64,000 nucleotides of DNA from Pachyseris speciosa (GCA_016490735.1 JAEMWC010000353.1:97501-161500), one strand, 5' to 3'; shown: positions 1-14,773, numbered from the stretch's first letter. The notes: generated by a model not told the origin, from the sequence alone. Numbers and translations: made by a program.

Positions 1-158
1 CTTGACTACGTGGGGAATTGAACCACAGACCGCACTCAGTACACTACGAAGAGAACGCACTACTTCTGAATTACAGTCAACTGGAATTATATCCTATGCA
101 TTGATCTGGCTCGGATGGTCAAAAAGGCCGCTTGCAAATTCTTTGAGAATTTCTTGTT
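1..158. repeat. 3' end of a dispersed ~1 kb repeat, copy at window start
   Basis: This stretch matches 39352-39512 nearly base for base, and a more diverged version lies at about 42750-43008. In the two fuller copies (about 38510-39512 and 41887-43008) it forms the last part of a 1.0-1.1 kb repeat. It includes a tRNA-like stretch on the minus strand with a B-box-like GGTTCAATTCC. The element seems to stop near the sequence GAGAATTTCTTGTT. No coding potential is seen. Confidence 0.6.
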
Positions 159-596
159 CAAAATAAAAATGTACATCTACGCTAATGAACATGGACTTAT
201 TTTAATTTCATAGGACTTTTTAGGGCCTATATTAAGGGATTGAGGAAGGGGGGCTCTTATTAGTGGCATCACGGTCTCCGCATGTTTCACACAAGCTCAG
301 TATGACTAGTTACTAAGCCCAGTGTTACAGATGTGGTAAATCAAGCAGCAGATCAAGTGATGCTAGAATAGTCTCGTGTTGAGACTATCTGATGTCTAGT
401 TTGCTGCTGCATGTTTCATGAGAGTTGGCCACAAGGTTTCTTGCATGCCTGTAGCCTTAGTAAAGAAACATACAGCTCATTCTGAGGAGAGCTTAGCTAA
501 TTAGCTCAGCAACAGTGGAAGGGCAATGTTGTAGTTGATGCATTGGACATTTTAAAGGCCAATCCTTGGCTGTCAGGCTCAGGTTTGTGCAGGATT

Positions 597-664
597 CTAA
601 CTCAACTTACGTCAAGCTCTGGGATGCCAGTGCAGTGCTCTACCAACTGAGCTAAAAGCCCACC
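597..664 (-). repeat. tRNA-derived (SINE-like) segment
   Basis: Read on the minus strand, this shows a tRNA-like A box (TTAGCTCAGTTGGTAGAGC) followed by an anticodon-arm-like stretch. The T arm is not convincing, so I take it as a tRNA-derived repeat and not a working tRNA gene. The same segment is at 39957-40025 in the second copy, so it predates the duplication. Confidence 0.45.
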
Positions 665-1070
665 ATAAGCAATACGTTTTTTTTGGTTTGTAACAAACAG
701 TGGGTAACTGAAAACAAATCAGTTAAAAGAGACCACCACATTAATTTAGTGAGTGGAGCCAAATTTGCAGTATTTCTGGGCACAAATGTTACAACCCTGC
801 CAAACAGCGCTGAATTCATTCCACATAGGGGCGAATTTTGTAATTAAAAGACCTCAACAAAACTTAGCTTTAAAAACTGATTGGGAATTCTAACAAAATG
901 TTGGAGGACCGTAACCTCATTGCTCAAAATGCAATTGGTTATTATCCAATCCATAGCTTAAACAACTTTACTTGGGTAGGTCTTTCATAGAATAAAATGC
1001 AATTATTGCAGTGCCGGGGAATTTCCTAAATTTTCACTGTGTTGTTTGTTGTTGTTTTTGTTCTTTGAAG

Positions 1071-4000
1071 ATTCTCTACAACAGAACAATGGTTCAACTT
1101 GGCTTGTGTGCGTTCAGACATGGTATGATCAAGGATGCCCACAATGCCTTGCATGATGTGCAATCCAGTGGCAGAGCCAAAGAACTTCTTGCCCAGGTAT
1201 GCAGCTCTCAATAGCATGAGACAACTCATACTTAGACAAGGTTTGAGTGTTGCTCAATAGAGTCCTAAAGTGTAATGTCAAAAATATTAGAATTTTTTAA
1301 ATTATGGGATTTGTTGAGATTTTCAGAAAGAGCAAGATGAAAAATGCTAAGTTGCCAAAAATCAGCATGTAAAGGCCAATGTGCTGTGATATATTGACAC
1401 TGATTTACTCTGATGACTCCATACAAATCAAATTCAGAAGGATTCATATGGAGTCATCCAGTTCTGAAGACTTTGACAATCTTTATGGCATTTGTTTAGG
1501 GTTTAATGCAACAAAGGCAATATGAGAGAACTCCAGAACAAGAAAAGATTGAGAAGAGAAGACAGGTAAGTTTTCGTCAAATTGCCGATGAGCATATAAT
1601 TACCATATGCCAATTTGACGTTTTTAATAATCAGTGGTTTGCAGATAGTGCAATCTAGGTATATTTTAGTAGTAACCTATTTAAGACTATTAGATCTTTA
1701 GACTTTTTAAAGTAGAGTTGAAGGGCTGGGGGCATAAACTGCCTATGTGGAATTTTCGGCCATTTTTTTAGTTCGCTTGGATTTGTCCAAATTTTTGCAT
1801 GTGAACTGCATTTTGATTCAAAAACTTTGTCCCTTTTTTTTTTCACTGATTTCTTTTTCGTTTTCGAGAAATAATGTCTGCAAAAAAAAACACCTAAAAC
1901 TCTACATAGGCAGTTTATGCCCCCAGCCCTTCATATGGTGGAGTATGCTAATTAACAATGCCCAAGGGTATTCTTTGAGTGAAAGACTAAGCGCCAAATG
2001 CTCGTAACCGATTTAAGAGAACACAGAACGTTTCTGTTCAGTTAGATTTAATGCGCAATGTGTCGTTTTTGCTTAATCATGACACTCGACAAGCTTGCTT
2101 GGCACGAAAACAGTGCACAATATTCGTGGTTGACTTTAAAAAAAACAGCACACAGTAGCCTTGGTTAACCTCAGGTCAGCACGCAAAGATTTTGTCCGAC
2201 CTGAAAACAGCACTCACTCCGAAGAGATTCAGGGTTATTGTTGGGTTTAGGTTGGACTTAACATTAGGGTTAGAGCGTCGGCTAGGGCTAGGGATAGGGT
2301 TAGGGACATGGTTAGGATTAGTGTTAGTGTTAGTGTTATGGTCAACACTAGCGTTAAAGCGCGGTTGTTTGAGTCTGAATCAGCTTAACTGAAGGGTTCG
2401 TCCGAGTCGAAAACAGCGCCTAGTTGCCTTGGTTGACTCTAAGTTCTTTCGGAAAGGCTTTGGCCGATATAACACAGCGCTAAAGTCGGTTGTTTGTCCT
2501 AAATACAGTGTACATCTTAAATCCAGCGTACAAAAACCTTGGTTGATTCTAAATCAGTGCGCAAAAAGCTTGCCGATGGCTGAAAAATCACAAAATATTA
2601 AAGACAGCTGTTTTGACTTGAAGAAACTTTTTGGCAAGACAACTCCTATTGGTGACCTACAGCAAAAATTTGAGTTAATCAGATGTTCTAGGGCAAAAAT
2701 TAAGAGTCCTAAGAGTACGCTGTTTTCCGTCGTGTTTCGTTTACTCAGAACGTTGTGTTGCATAGTAAATTAAAACTTGCTCGTGGTTTCGTCAGTTGAA
2801 ACATTTTTAATGGATTCATTTTCAAGTGGAAAACAATGGAATGAAAATCTTATAAAAATTAACGTAAATGACGACAGTGAAAGAATTTGACAGAAATACT
2901 TAACTCTTTTCTGAAATTAACTTGGCTCCAAAGCCAATCCCTTTATCACGCATGATGGATTGTCTCATCACAATGACTGTAGTCACGCACAAATGTTTAT
3001 CCCGCGTGATAATACTTTTTGCTGTAGTTTATTAGCCTCCATAGAAGCAAAAAACCAAGGCGATCAACGCAAAAGTGATTTATGTGTTAAAATTCGGCAG
3101 CGTGTTTACCAAATATTCATTCTCACTTGTTCATCAGTCACAGATATGTTACGAACCAACAAGCACGGATGTTACAGCAATTCACCGGTTTCGCAGAGGT
3201 TGTGGGTTCGAATCCCGTACGAGCATTTTTTTTTTTTTTTCTCTCGTTTCGTTTTGTTTGTTTTTGTTTTTGTTTTTTTTTTTGGTTTCACTACTGCTTA
3301 AGTTGTGTTCATAACTGCGGCGATCGTTCATGTTATCATCCGTTGTTTACGTACGTCTGATTCACACAGATTAATCGCGAGGAGTACCGTTTAATATTGC
3401 TTTGAATGTTTGCCGTGCGCGCCAATGCAACTTTTCCATGGATTGTGTTCAAGATACTCATCGAAAACGGGCAGACGTCACTTCGTGCCGAATGAATTCT
3501 CGGTAGCGTTTCTGAACTCTTAGGATTGGTTTCGACCAACTATTTCACGGCTAACAGTAAAAGCAAGCTGGGATTTCATGTCATGAGTGGTTTCAAAAAA
3601 TGCGCTCTTCAAACTTAATGAACAATGGAAACCTCGGTGCAGCAGCTAGACAGTTTTCAAAATCATTTTATAAGGTAGAGTTTTTACTGAAAACAAGTAA
3701 TAATCTGCCCCAACCCACCGCCCCCCACGAGAGTTTTTTACTTCAGACAGCGCCCTCTTTGACCGCAATGAATTCTGGGATCATTGTCTGCTCCAAGCGC
3801 GTACAACAAGATTCTTCAAACATAGAGTTTTCGCCTAAAGTCCAAAAACCACTCTCGCTTTCCAAGCTTTCAGCACGGCAACCTTTGAGAAATGGACCAA
3901 GTCTAGCAATGACGCGCCGCTTTTTGAGACGAGAGTTGTTTCCAGACTTTTTCCGCCTGGCTTCTACTCTGTACTCCAAAACCCGACAGTAAACTTAAGC

Positions 4001-7000
4001 TTATATCTCATGGTGATTTGGTAAGTACAGAGAAAACGCTAACTGGATTCTTTCAGAAGCGTTAAAAACTTGCGTATCTCCGGACTTTTCATGAAGTCTT
4101 TCGATCACCAGGTGGGAAGGCAAACCAATAATGCAGTTAATAAGTAGCGATCCACAGCTCCAGCACTCACGTAAGTTTCGTATCCGATGATGAGCTTAAT
4201 CGATGTTTTAACCGCCAAATTTATAGTCTACGTCACACTATCAAACAATCCTTTCTACCCGTCAATCATTTCACGTCCTTTTTTAGTTTTACTCTTTACA
4301 AATGTTCACATAATTCATGTATGAATATTAATACGGTACGCATACAAATGAGTTTAACTTCATGAAGGGCTGGGAGCATAAACTGTCTATGTGGAATTTT
4401 CGGCCGTTTTTTTTAGTTCGCTTGGATTTGTCCAAATTTTTGCATGTGAACTGCATTTTGATTCAAAAACATTGTCCCGTATTTTTTTCACCGATTTCTT
4501 TTTCGTTTTCGAGAAATAACGTATGCAAAAAAAACACCTAAAACTCTACATAGGCAGTTTATGCCCCCAGCCCTTCAATTGTAAGTTAGTATCAGAAAAC
4601 CCCTTCGGGAATACTAATAAAGTATGTATGTATGTATGTAGTTTTTGAGGGAGTTAAATTTTCTTTGAAAGTGGGGATTTTTCCGTGGGATGCCTGTGGC
4701 ACCACGGTAAAAATGTGATAGATTTATAGGCGCAAATTGTGAAGCGGGTCAATAGGATTGCATGAAATTTTTATCGATTCTTCTATTAATTTATCTTTGA
4801 TTTATTGATTTGCGATTACTTTGACCAATGGAAGTGTCTCACGTTGCACATACGCATGATGCCATTGCACCACCAAGGCATCTTCCCGTATCCTGTGTCA
4901 AATTTGCATTTATATCCTTTGCGCAATTTCCAAGCTAGCGGCAGCCTTATCAGAGTCAGACGTGACGCCAAGAAGCAAAACTTTGCTTTGTTAAAACTGT
5001 AAATCGAAAGAAGAGGTTGTAAGAAATGCTCGGCAGTGGAAATCAGTTTGTTCATAGTGAAGAAATCCCTGCCTTCACATACCACTCAGTGCAAATCATC
5101 CCCCCAATGGCTGTAGACTTTCTGTTTGAGCACTTCTGGCTTTACAGGTTCAAATGTTAATTTGTACTGTGCTTTTATATCCTTAATCTTTGTTTTAATA
5201 TTTCCAAACAACTTAACAATGAAGCTTGCTTGTAAAAAACTTGGTCGGTTCTAGGGAATTCGTTTGCATTCTTTCACATAGCGTTATTGAACGCCTTTGT
5301 TTTTCAACCAAAAATGGAGTCTTTTCTGAATAAAATTTTGTTGGGATCAAGGGATGAACCAACTCATCCATGCTTTAGCAAGGAAATGCAGGTGTGGGCA
5401 GTAAAGCTGGTTGATAATAAACTTTACGGCCTGTTTTGCTGTGCTTGCTTTTTAAAACATTTAAGTGACAATAGAAATGTAAATATTACAGTGCAATGTT
5501 ATACAATGTTAGGCAGTGTAATCCATCTGAAGCAACTGAAAATCCAAGCAATATTTATACTTTATGTCAAAGGTTACAATGAACCAGGTCCCTCGATTTT
5601 CGTGCAGATCAACAGTATTTATAAGTTGGTTTTCAAGTTAAATTACATGTAAATTAGCTCCGATACGCGCCAGACTCCGTGACGCCACTGCATTAACAAG
5701 TAAGATTGTATCAAAATTTCTCGTAAAATCAATAATTATTTGTGATGTAGAACACAGAAATAAGTCACTCAAATGTCAGCTTCCGTTCAACATACTTTTG
5801 CCCAGGCTTTTGAAGGAAAAAAAATAACGTGCTCTAGTAAAACATAAATGCTTTTGTGAAATGGATCCTTATGGCTTCGGTTTTGTGTATTGATCAGTGA
5901 AATTGATGCATACAAGTGAATAATCGGAGATTGTGCCTCAAAGTTGCGCGTTTTTCAACGTTCAAACCAACAAGTTTACCAATGGAATCAGTAAGTTCAC
6001 TTTTCATTTATTTGCTTTGGTTCAGCATGTACTTACTCGAATCTGTAGCCTTTGATTGACAGCAAAAGGATTGCGTTGCGCGTTATCGTTTTCCCTTCGT
6101 GCTTGTGTTACTCTACCATGAGTTTTGTTTCAACACATTCTGACCCTTGGCAGCCATAAATCGGAATCACATTCCATGGCAACGCCTCTAGGCATCTTGT
6201 TTATAATTAGAAAAAGATTTCTGTGCAGTGACCAGGTACCTTAAACAAGAAGTTGTATTAACCTTTTCTTCCATAACATAAATATCTCTTATTAGATATT
6301 TTGGCATGTGAAAAAGCATTGCAGTGTATTTTTTCCAGTTGTGCTGTATTTTGATGAGCCCGCAGGATGAGTCAAAATACAAACAACAAGAAAAAATACT
6401 CTGTGATACCACAAACCAAAAACATCTAATAAGAGATTTATAATCCAAATATTATTTATAGAAAGAAAAACTTTTTCTGGGTAAGTGTGACAGGTTTTGC
6501 ATAGCGTGTGCAGTGAAAACAACCCTGTAAAACAGGTTTTCTACAGTACGAATATCCAAATGTATATTATATGGCGGAATATTTGTACTCGTCTTGTGTG
6601 TTTTCTGTACAATAACTGAAGGCTGGTTTTCACTAGCACATAAGCACAAGAATATTCACAAGCGTAAGCACAAGTGAAAACAGCAGCGACATAAACATAA
6701 GCATAAGCAGAAACATAGAAGAACGATCCACTTACTTGCCTTATGCTGTTTTCACTTGTAACACACTCGGCATAAGCATAAGCCTAGGCACACGATAAAG
6801 GAACATGTTTTGTTTTCCTTGTGCTTATGCTTATGCTTATGTCAAGTGCATTACTAGTGAAAACAGCATGAGGTAAATAAGGTGATCGTTCTTCTTATGT
6901 TTCTGCTTATGCTTATGTTTATGTCGCTGCTGTTTTCACTTGTGCTTATACTTATGATTATGCTTGTACTTATGAACTAATGAAAACCAGCCTTAAAAGA

Positions 7001-9620
7001 GTTGGATAATAACACTCCTGACTACAGTGCATTTTTAGAGAGTCAACTCACATTGTTGTGAGTCAGGAGGTTGATAGCCTGTGGCACCCAAGGAATTACT
7101 CCAGCAGACTGTCTTATGCTTGTCACTGGCTAGTTTTCATGTTTAGCCATCCTCTCCAAAGCTTAATGACAGCCCCATCAAAATATTTAAAGTACATCAT
7201 CAGTTGCAGTTGCTAAATTATGTTAACACAAGTGGATCTTAAGTTTTTGTTTTCTGTAAATGGCAGGTTCCATTTCACATGCACATAAACTTGGAGCTAC
7301 TGGAATGTGTTTACTTAACTTCAGCAATGTTAATGGAGATCCCATGGATGGCTGGTATGTACCTTGGTTATGTTTCAGTGTTATTCATGTGCTCACGGCC
7401 ATCATCATCGAGGACATGTCAGTGACTTCTCGTCATATAAGGTACTTAGCATGGTAGTATGAAAGATTGTTTTTGCACAAGAAAGTCAAGCCTTTTTTAA
7501 GCTCCCAAGATGACCTAAACAGAATAGCACAAAACAAACAGGACATGTACCAAATGGAGCACTATTGCAGGGTGTTCATTAGGCATTAATAATAGGAGAA
7601 ATCTTCGGCTACTATGCAGAATTCTCCAGCTTAGTTTCACTTGATACTTCCTCCCTAGAAGAGCTTTGCCTTTTCATAATAATCTTTTCTAATAATTCTC
7701 CTGTTACTTTACACTATTCTCCTGCTACTACAATTCTTAATCAAAACCCCGCTATTGCATTAGAAACCAGGAACCAGCGAAAATCACCGCCTACTTTGTC
7801 ACAATTTACCTCTTACCGCCACCTACTTTGCCCGCATTTTCACTCAAATTATTAAAAAAAAAACTTCATCAGGATGACGCCTACTTTAGTTAGCTCAGAC
7901 AGCTATTTCAAAACTTATTGAAAACCGTGCCATTGAATATGCAATCAAAAAAATTAATGTTGCTTTTGAGGTGATGCTAATTCATTTGGATTTCATTCAC
8001 CAACTCAAAAGTCAGAACCACCTTGCTCCATGTAATAATATGCAGTACCATTGGAAATTACTCTTGATTAACTTTCATTTGAGAGCCCACACGTTAGGAT
8101 ATAATCCGCTAACTCATAAGTGAGACCTGCTCAGTAGCTTTCATTTGAGAGCTTCCGCACAGAAGTTCAAAAGTTCAAACCATCTTTTACGGGAGAGTAA
8201 ATAGCACCACAGTGAGAAAATGTACCTCTTAGTGGCTTACTTGTTACGACAGCATTTTGAGTCCATAGACTCAAAAGTTGGCTGGTGCACCATAATACCA
8301 ATTTCACAAGCTTTCACAGGAGACATCACAAAGCACACAACAATGGAGAAACAATACAAGGGAACGATACAATAAACCAAACACAATGAAATAAAAAACA
8401 ATAGACTGACAATGCACTTGGTACATTGTGCACCAACCCAAAAGTTTTAGAACTCATCACAGAGCTCAAACTCAAGTTTTGGAGTGAAGAGATTTTAGCT
8501 TGGTTACCTGACAAGTTTATTCAGTGATGAAAGAGCTACATGTGCTAATTATGTTAAGATATTCTTGTCTTCCTCACATACACACTTTAATAACATCTGT
8601 TTCCACTAACCAACTAGTAATGACAAACCAAGGTATCCACTGTTTACTTTAACTTGATGCCCTCTCCTTTTTCAGCTCATGCATATGATTACAGACCTCG
8701 CATCTTAAGTAAGAGTTTCCACTACCAGTTGCGACAAAGTGAAAAGCAAACTTTGGTTGGTAAGTAAAAAGTTGTTTCTTTCTGTTTTGGAATTTAAGCT
8801 TATTACTTTGGCCAAAGGCACAAAGTATTATCTTCAGTCACAAATTGCCGCTTGTGCTCTAAAGCACATGCGTTGAGTCCTCGTAACTACACAACTAACA
8901 TTTGAACGTAACGTTGGCGAAACTTAAGGCTTCTTTCAGCCTCTTGTTTTTATGGGAATACAAAAGGAATGCAAAACTCACTTAATGCTTCTATGGTAAT
9001 TGCCTTGTTAAAACACAGTCAGTTGTGGATAACACAGATACCTCTGGGGCCAGCAACAATGTTAAAGGGAGTTAGAAATGACTGATGTATGGCTGGTATG
9101 GGCCAACTTTAATTGTCCATGTTAGAGTGGTGTCAGCCTTAAAAAGGTCTCCTTAAGGAGAGGGTTGACTGTATTTTTTTCTTTGATTTAAGGCAATTAA
9201 AATTGTCATTTTGGAATTTCAGGTCCTCCAGAGAGCATGCGTGAACACGTAGTGGCTGCATCCAAAGCCATGAAGAAAGGAGACTGGAAACGATGCAGGG
9301 ATTATATTTTAGCTGTTAAGGTAAAACAAGAATGCAGAGTTGTTCTTACCTAATTGTTTGCCTGCAGATTAGCTGTTTATTAATGCTCTGCACGTGGATA
9401 GCACCAGTTTACAAAACTGTTATCTCAGGCAAATTCCTTTTAGTCAAACTCCCAGGAGTTAGCAGCTGTGGTTGTGAAATGTTAGGTGCTTCAGCTGGAA
9501 TGTTGACTACCAATTTGTTGTTTTATCTGGCAAAAGCTTCCAGGTTCTTGTAGCCTCTTGCAGCCACTCTTTATCCAGACTTCATTTGAGAAAACTAATC
9601 CACAATTTTAGTCCTGCAAT

Positions 9621-9655
<35 letters not shown>

Positions 9656-12600
9656 TTTTATTTACTGTTTTCACGTCTTTCTTTCTCATAGGTGTGGAAA
9701 CTGTTCCGCCAAACAGAGCAAGTACAGGAAATGTTGACAAGGTAATTTTTTGTGGCTTACTGACTCCTTATGGAGGCGAAGCCACTTTGTAACCGCGTTG
9801 AGTGAATGTGTGAGTGAATGAGTTAGTGAGTGAGTGAGTGAGTGAGTGTAACAATAGAATACGAACACCTACGAACTCTGCCGATTTTGATCCAATACCA
9901 ATAATCCCCGATCTTAGCTTTTGTTTGTTCGTTCCCTGCCTCCCCTATAGAAGTTTTTTGTCTCCTTTTGTTCTAGTTGTCTTCAGGAATAAAAAACCAA
10001 TCATAATCTACTAACAGCGAGTCTCTTGGGGAGTGGTAGAGAGAAAGGTTTTAGTCACCCGTATGGAAGATCAAATTCAAATAACAATGGCGGCCGCTTC
10101 TTAACCCGGGCAATTTTCAAGATACATGTAGCAGTATGTTCAAGGAAGTTTGACTGACATACAGTGGTAATTGAACTTATGGCATTAAGTTGTCTGGTGA
10201 TCCAACACCTTGAACATCACTTGTGATTGGATCTCTTGCTTGTCATCGGACAGGAGTCTTTAGTAGGCACCAATAAGGATGAAATGCAAGTAATTATCTG
10301 TTTCCCTCAAGGTGGATAAACTTCCTGTATAACATGCATTTTGAGTGGACGCAAACTAGACTGCTATGTCACTTGGGGGAGGGGAGGGCAGGGATGGGAA
10401 GCTGGGGGTGGGGGGCTAGTAATACATGAAATATGAGCGGGAGACCTTTATGGGCATTTAAAGGGTGAGCCGCAGGCGAGCTGTTTTAAAGCCCATCACG
10501 GTCGGACACGAATATTTTATCTTGTGAAATGAAACAATAGATTGTGTTTGTCGTGTTTGTCATGTAAATCAATAGAGATCTGTATCAAAGTTAATGCATA
10601 CTAATTAGCAGAGCAGGACTGTTTTATGAAAGTTAATGATTTGTATTGGGGTTTAGAGAGGTATACATGTGACTCAAATACTGCCCATAGATTGGTCGTA
10701 AGTCTTATGAATTATTAATGAAATTTACAAGAAAACTTAAAATGTTCTTAGTGGTCATAAGCTACTTAGAAGCAGAGGATGAACAACAACTGATTTAAGG
10801 CCCTTACAATGTGCTATGTACTGGCTCTTGGGTCTCACGCTCATAGTTTAAATGTTTTCTGTACACGTGTCTTGTTAAAGGAAAATTCAAGAAGAAAGCC
10901 TGAGAACCTACCTGTTTACTTACAACAGTGTGTACGATTCATTAAGGTAATGTAACGTCATCATAATGTAATAAGAATAATATTGAAGCATTTTTGGTTG
11001 GCAAGGATGCCTAGTGTATTGCTGTAAAGACAGTCAGTGTTGCACACTGGCAATAAACCCTGATTCTGTTCTGGTCAGAATGAAGACATGGAAGCGGATA
11101 CAATTTGATGGCAGCTGTTGGTCCTTTTATGTTCACTTGATCTTTAGTAGTTAATTATTTAAATTGTTTGTTTATTTTATTTATTTATTTATTTAACTCA
11201 GTATTTTAACAGGAACATCCAATTTAGCCAGGGCTAGTTTAAATGGAGTAATCACATACATTCATTTTATTCTGCCTAAACTGCTCAATTACCTTTGATT
11301 TTTGTTCTTTGGCCTCCAGAGATATAAGCGTAATATTTGCTGTCTGTTTTTCGACGTAAAATATTATTTGTTCGTTCGTTCGTTCACTAACTCACTCTCA
11401 GACTCTCCTTGTTGTTATTTTAAGTCGTTATAAGTTAGACTCTTTGTTGTAAACAGACCTATACCTCCCTTGTGAGAGTACAGCACAACAAAGATATACC
11501 GTTACTTTTACTGACTGACGACTGACTGGCTCGCTGGCTGGCTGACTGACTGACTGGCTGGCTCGCTGACTCGCTGGCTCGCTGGCTTGCTGGCTGGCTG
11601 ACTGACTGACTGACTGGCTGGCTGTCTGGCTGGCTGCCTGAGTGACTGACTGACTCGCTGGCTGGCTGACTGACATTCATCCCTCAGCTTCATGAAAACA
11701 CTTTTCCTTTAACTAATGCTTATTGCACCACCGTATGATTAAAAAAAAGAGAGAAACAATACATCACACAACATACTTTATCGATTTCTGATTTGAGTGT
11801 GTAATTTAAAGTTGCCTCTTGCACAGATGTTGTTTATGCTCTTTATATTATTATACCATTAAAACAATTAAATAAACACTCTAATCCCCAGTTTGTTTTT
11901 ATCTTTAGTCTTCACACATTGGCTGAGATGTTTGATTTACCTCCTGCTGTTGTACATAGCACCATCAGCAAAATGATCATCAACGAGGAATTACAGGTTT
12001 TTCCACAGTTATTTTCTTTTTCTTTTGTGAATTACTTAAACTATTCTTGAAGTTAAAGTGATGGCCATTTTATCAAATCTTATAATGTTTCCACTCTTCT
12101 AAGTTCGTTAACTGTGGTACTTTATCGTGGAAGCTTTTGATATGAAGTTATAGGAACAATGATAGCAAAGCATTGACAGCACAACAAAGGCATGAGTTTA
12201 CTGAGTAAAACTAGTTCAACAGTTTGTTTCATTTCTTTGCCGCCCTCCTTGAGCTCTTCGAACAGCAACGTGAACCGATATAAGTGAATTTTCGACCTGC
12301 TCTAACCTTCAACAGCATTTCAGTTCTTTGAGTAATCCTGTACCTCTTCCAGACCTGTATTTTCATTGATCCCTGTGTCCTGTAGCTTCTTTTGTTATCC
12401 GGGGTATTGTTTGTGTTCTATCATCTATTCTTTCATTGTCCAATCCTAGACCGCATCTGGAAAGCTACAGGCTGACTCAGGTCTTTGATACTTCGCCGAC
12501 AGTGTACAGTGAGAGTTAAATTAGTTTATATTTTGGCATCTTTAAATTGGCATCGTCACTGCTTTAACTTCCTAAAAGAAAGATTTAAAAACGTCCTGAG

Positions 12601-14228
12601 TAAAAGTTAAGGTGGGGTGTGGATTAAAACATTCTCAGAATTCATACAAGGTCTGTTCTACTGGGCCAGGTTGTCCGAAAGTGCTACTCCAGGATCTAAA
12701 TGTAAATGAGCTTTTAATTATGCTTGTTGAAAGTTCTTCTAAAAATTTTTAATTTACAGCTCAAAGGAAAGAGGCGTCAAAGGCAAAGACAGTTCTTAAG
12801 ATTTTTGATTGATTATTGGCTCAGCTGAGTCAAAGTCCCGAGTCTTCTTAGCTTAGTGTAATTGCTTTTGAATAACTAAGCCTTTGCCTTATTTTCATTG
12901 GCACATGATGAAGCCTGAATATCAAGCCCTCTGCTCTGATCTACCATGATCTGTAGGGTTAGGGTTCAGTGGAATTCACTTAGTGAGATTATGTTTTGGT
13001 CACGTGTCAGGCTTCCTGGGATGAACCAACTCAGACAGTGGTGATGCACCGTGGAGCCGAGCCTTCACTCCTGCAGAGCCTGGCACTACAGTTGGCTGAT
13101 AAGGTAAGAAACAACGAGAACCGCCCGCACACCGCACAAGCCTTGACTTATTTAGAAAAGTATTCCTGCCAATTCTCACGCATTATGCGTGAGTCTTACG
13201 CTTGTTAACCTCGCGTATCGGGGACATTTTTTCACGCCTTACTCAAAACTCCAGATGACTTGTTCTTTAACTCATTAAAAACAAAATTTCAATTCAGTTA
13301 GACGAAAAATGTTCCAATAAACGGCGCTTAATATCGAGTTCTAACTGTATCAAAACGTGCTTAAATGTCGCGTTCCTATTGGCATTTGAGGGACTGGACA
13401 CAAACTCGAGCTAGCTTCGGAGGTGTTCAGAAGTCGTCGGAATGTCTTCGGACATTTTTTATAACGTTCGGCAGTCTTCGGGAAATTGTCGGAAATCCCG
13501 GTTACGAGGAGACGAAAATCTTACTTATTTGACGTAGAAAAAAAATTGATAGGTATAGGAAAAGGAACCTGGCCTCTGAATGTCACCATACAAGAGTTAT
13601 TTGGGGTTCAGGAGTTACGTAAACTTGAATTGATTTTGTTTTGCATGTAATAAAATGGTGTTCTTTTTTTTCTAGGTTAGCACTCTGGTCGAAAACAATG
13701 AACGTATTTATGACACAAGGCACGGAGGATTTGTTCAGTTCAAGGACAGGCAAGGTATGCCCCTCACCGGTGGAACACTTCATGATCATCATCATCATCA
13801 TCATCGTTTTATTTCAATAATTTCGTATTAAATATCTAGAGAAATACACAACCCGCATGCAGCAAAGCAGTATTTTTTGTGTTGTCCTGTCATACAGAAG
13901 CGTCGTCTTGAAAGGAAAGAGTCAGTAAGAGTATACACGCTTTCGGCACCTCGCGCGTTTTGAGCGATTTAAGAGAAAAAAATGACTAATTCTAGTACTG
14001 TATGTGAAGTGGCGGCGGCGGCGGCGGCGGCGGCGACAACAACGACGACGAGGATGGAGAAATTACTGACGAATGTTGATGTTACACGGGTCAACATTTC
14101 CTGAAATCAAATGAAGAATGATCCTCGCAGTTGTGAACGCAATTTATGCAACTGCGAAAAGAAGCCTGAAAAAAAATTCAGGACTTCAACGGGGTTTGAA
14201 CCCGTGACCTCGCGATTACCGGTGCGAT

Positions 14229-14264
<36 letters not shown>

Positions 14265-14481
14265 CGAGCAGGTCAATTGTGGGTTCATATGTTCCCGTGA
14301 AAGAAATGAGTGTGAATGATATATGAAATAAATCATACATGAACTGCGGAAATGAAATCAAATGAAGAATGATCCTCGCAGTTGTGAACGCAATTAATGC
14401 AATTGCGAAAAGAAGCCTGAAAAAAAAAATCAGGACTTCAACGGGGTTTGAACCCGTGACCTCGCGATTACCGGTGCGATT

Positions 14482-14516
<35 letters not shown>

Positions 14517-14732
14517 CGAGCAGGTCAATTGTGGGTTCATATGTTCCCATTAAAGAAATGAGTGTGAATGATATATGAAATAAATCATACATGAACTGCG
14601 GAAATGAAATCAAATGAAGAATGATCCTCGCAGTTGTGAACGCAATTAATGCAATTGCGAAAAGAAGCCTGAAAAAAAAAATCAGGACTTCAACGGGGTT
14701 TGAACCCGTGACCTCGCGATTACCGGTGCGAT

Positions 14733-14773
<41 letters not shown>

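Larger units (their letters stand above)
1566..7266. other. eIF3c intron 2 (copy 1), element-rich
   Basis: A 5.7 kb intron between the exons ending KRRQ and starting VPFH. It holds two copies of a short inverted-repeat element (1720-1932, 4364-4576) bracketing 2.4 kb, degenerate telomere-like and minisatellite DNA (about 2040-2640), a retroelement-like 3' end with (TATG)n at 4579-4640, and a foldback element at 6619-6994. The frames of 60-130 codons here show no codon bias, splice context or recognisable domain. Confidence 0.7.

Noticed and set aside
3600..3992. 130-codon frame in eIF3c intron of copy 1
   Set aside because: No domain, no codon pattern, lies inside the MITE-bracketed insertion, and has an equally open antisense frame.
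11428..11693. Ser-Gln-Pro-Ala-rich minus-strand frames
   Set aside because: They come from a CTGA/CTGG minisatellite inside an eIF3c intron, and all three frames give the same kind of string.
14182..14758. Cluster of functional tRNA-Thr genes
   Set aside because: The anticodon stem does not pair well, and the copies sit in a repeated element with a target duplication, so they are more likely tRNA-derived repeats.
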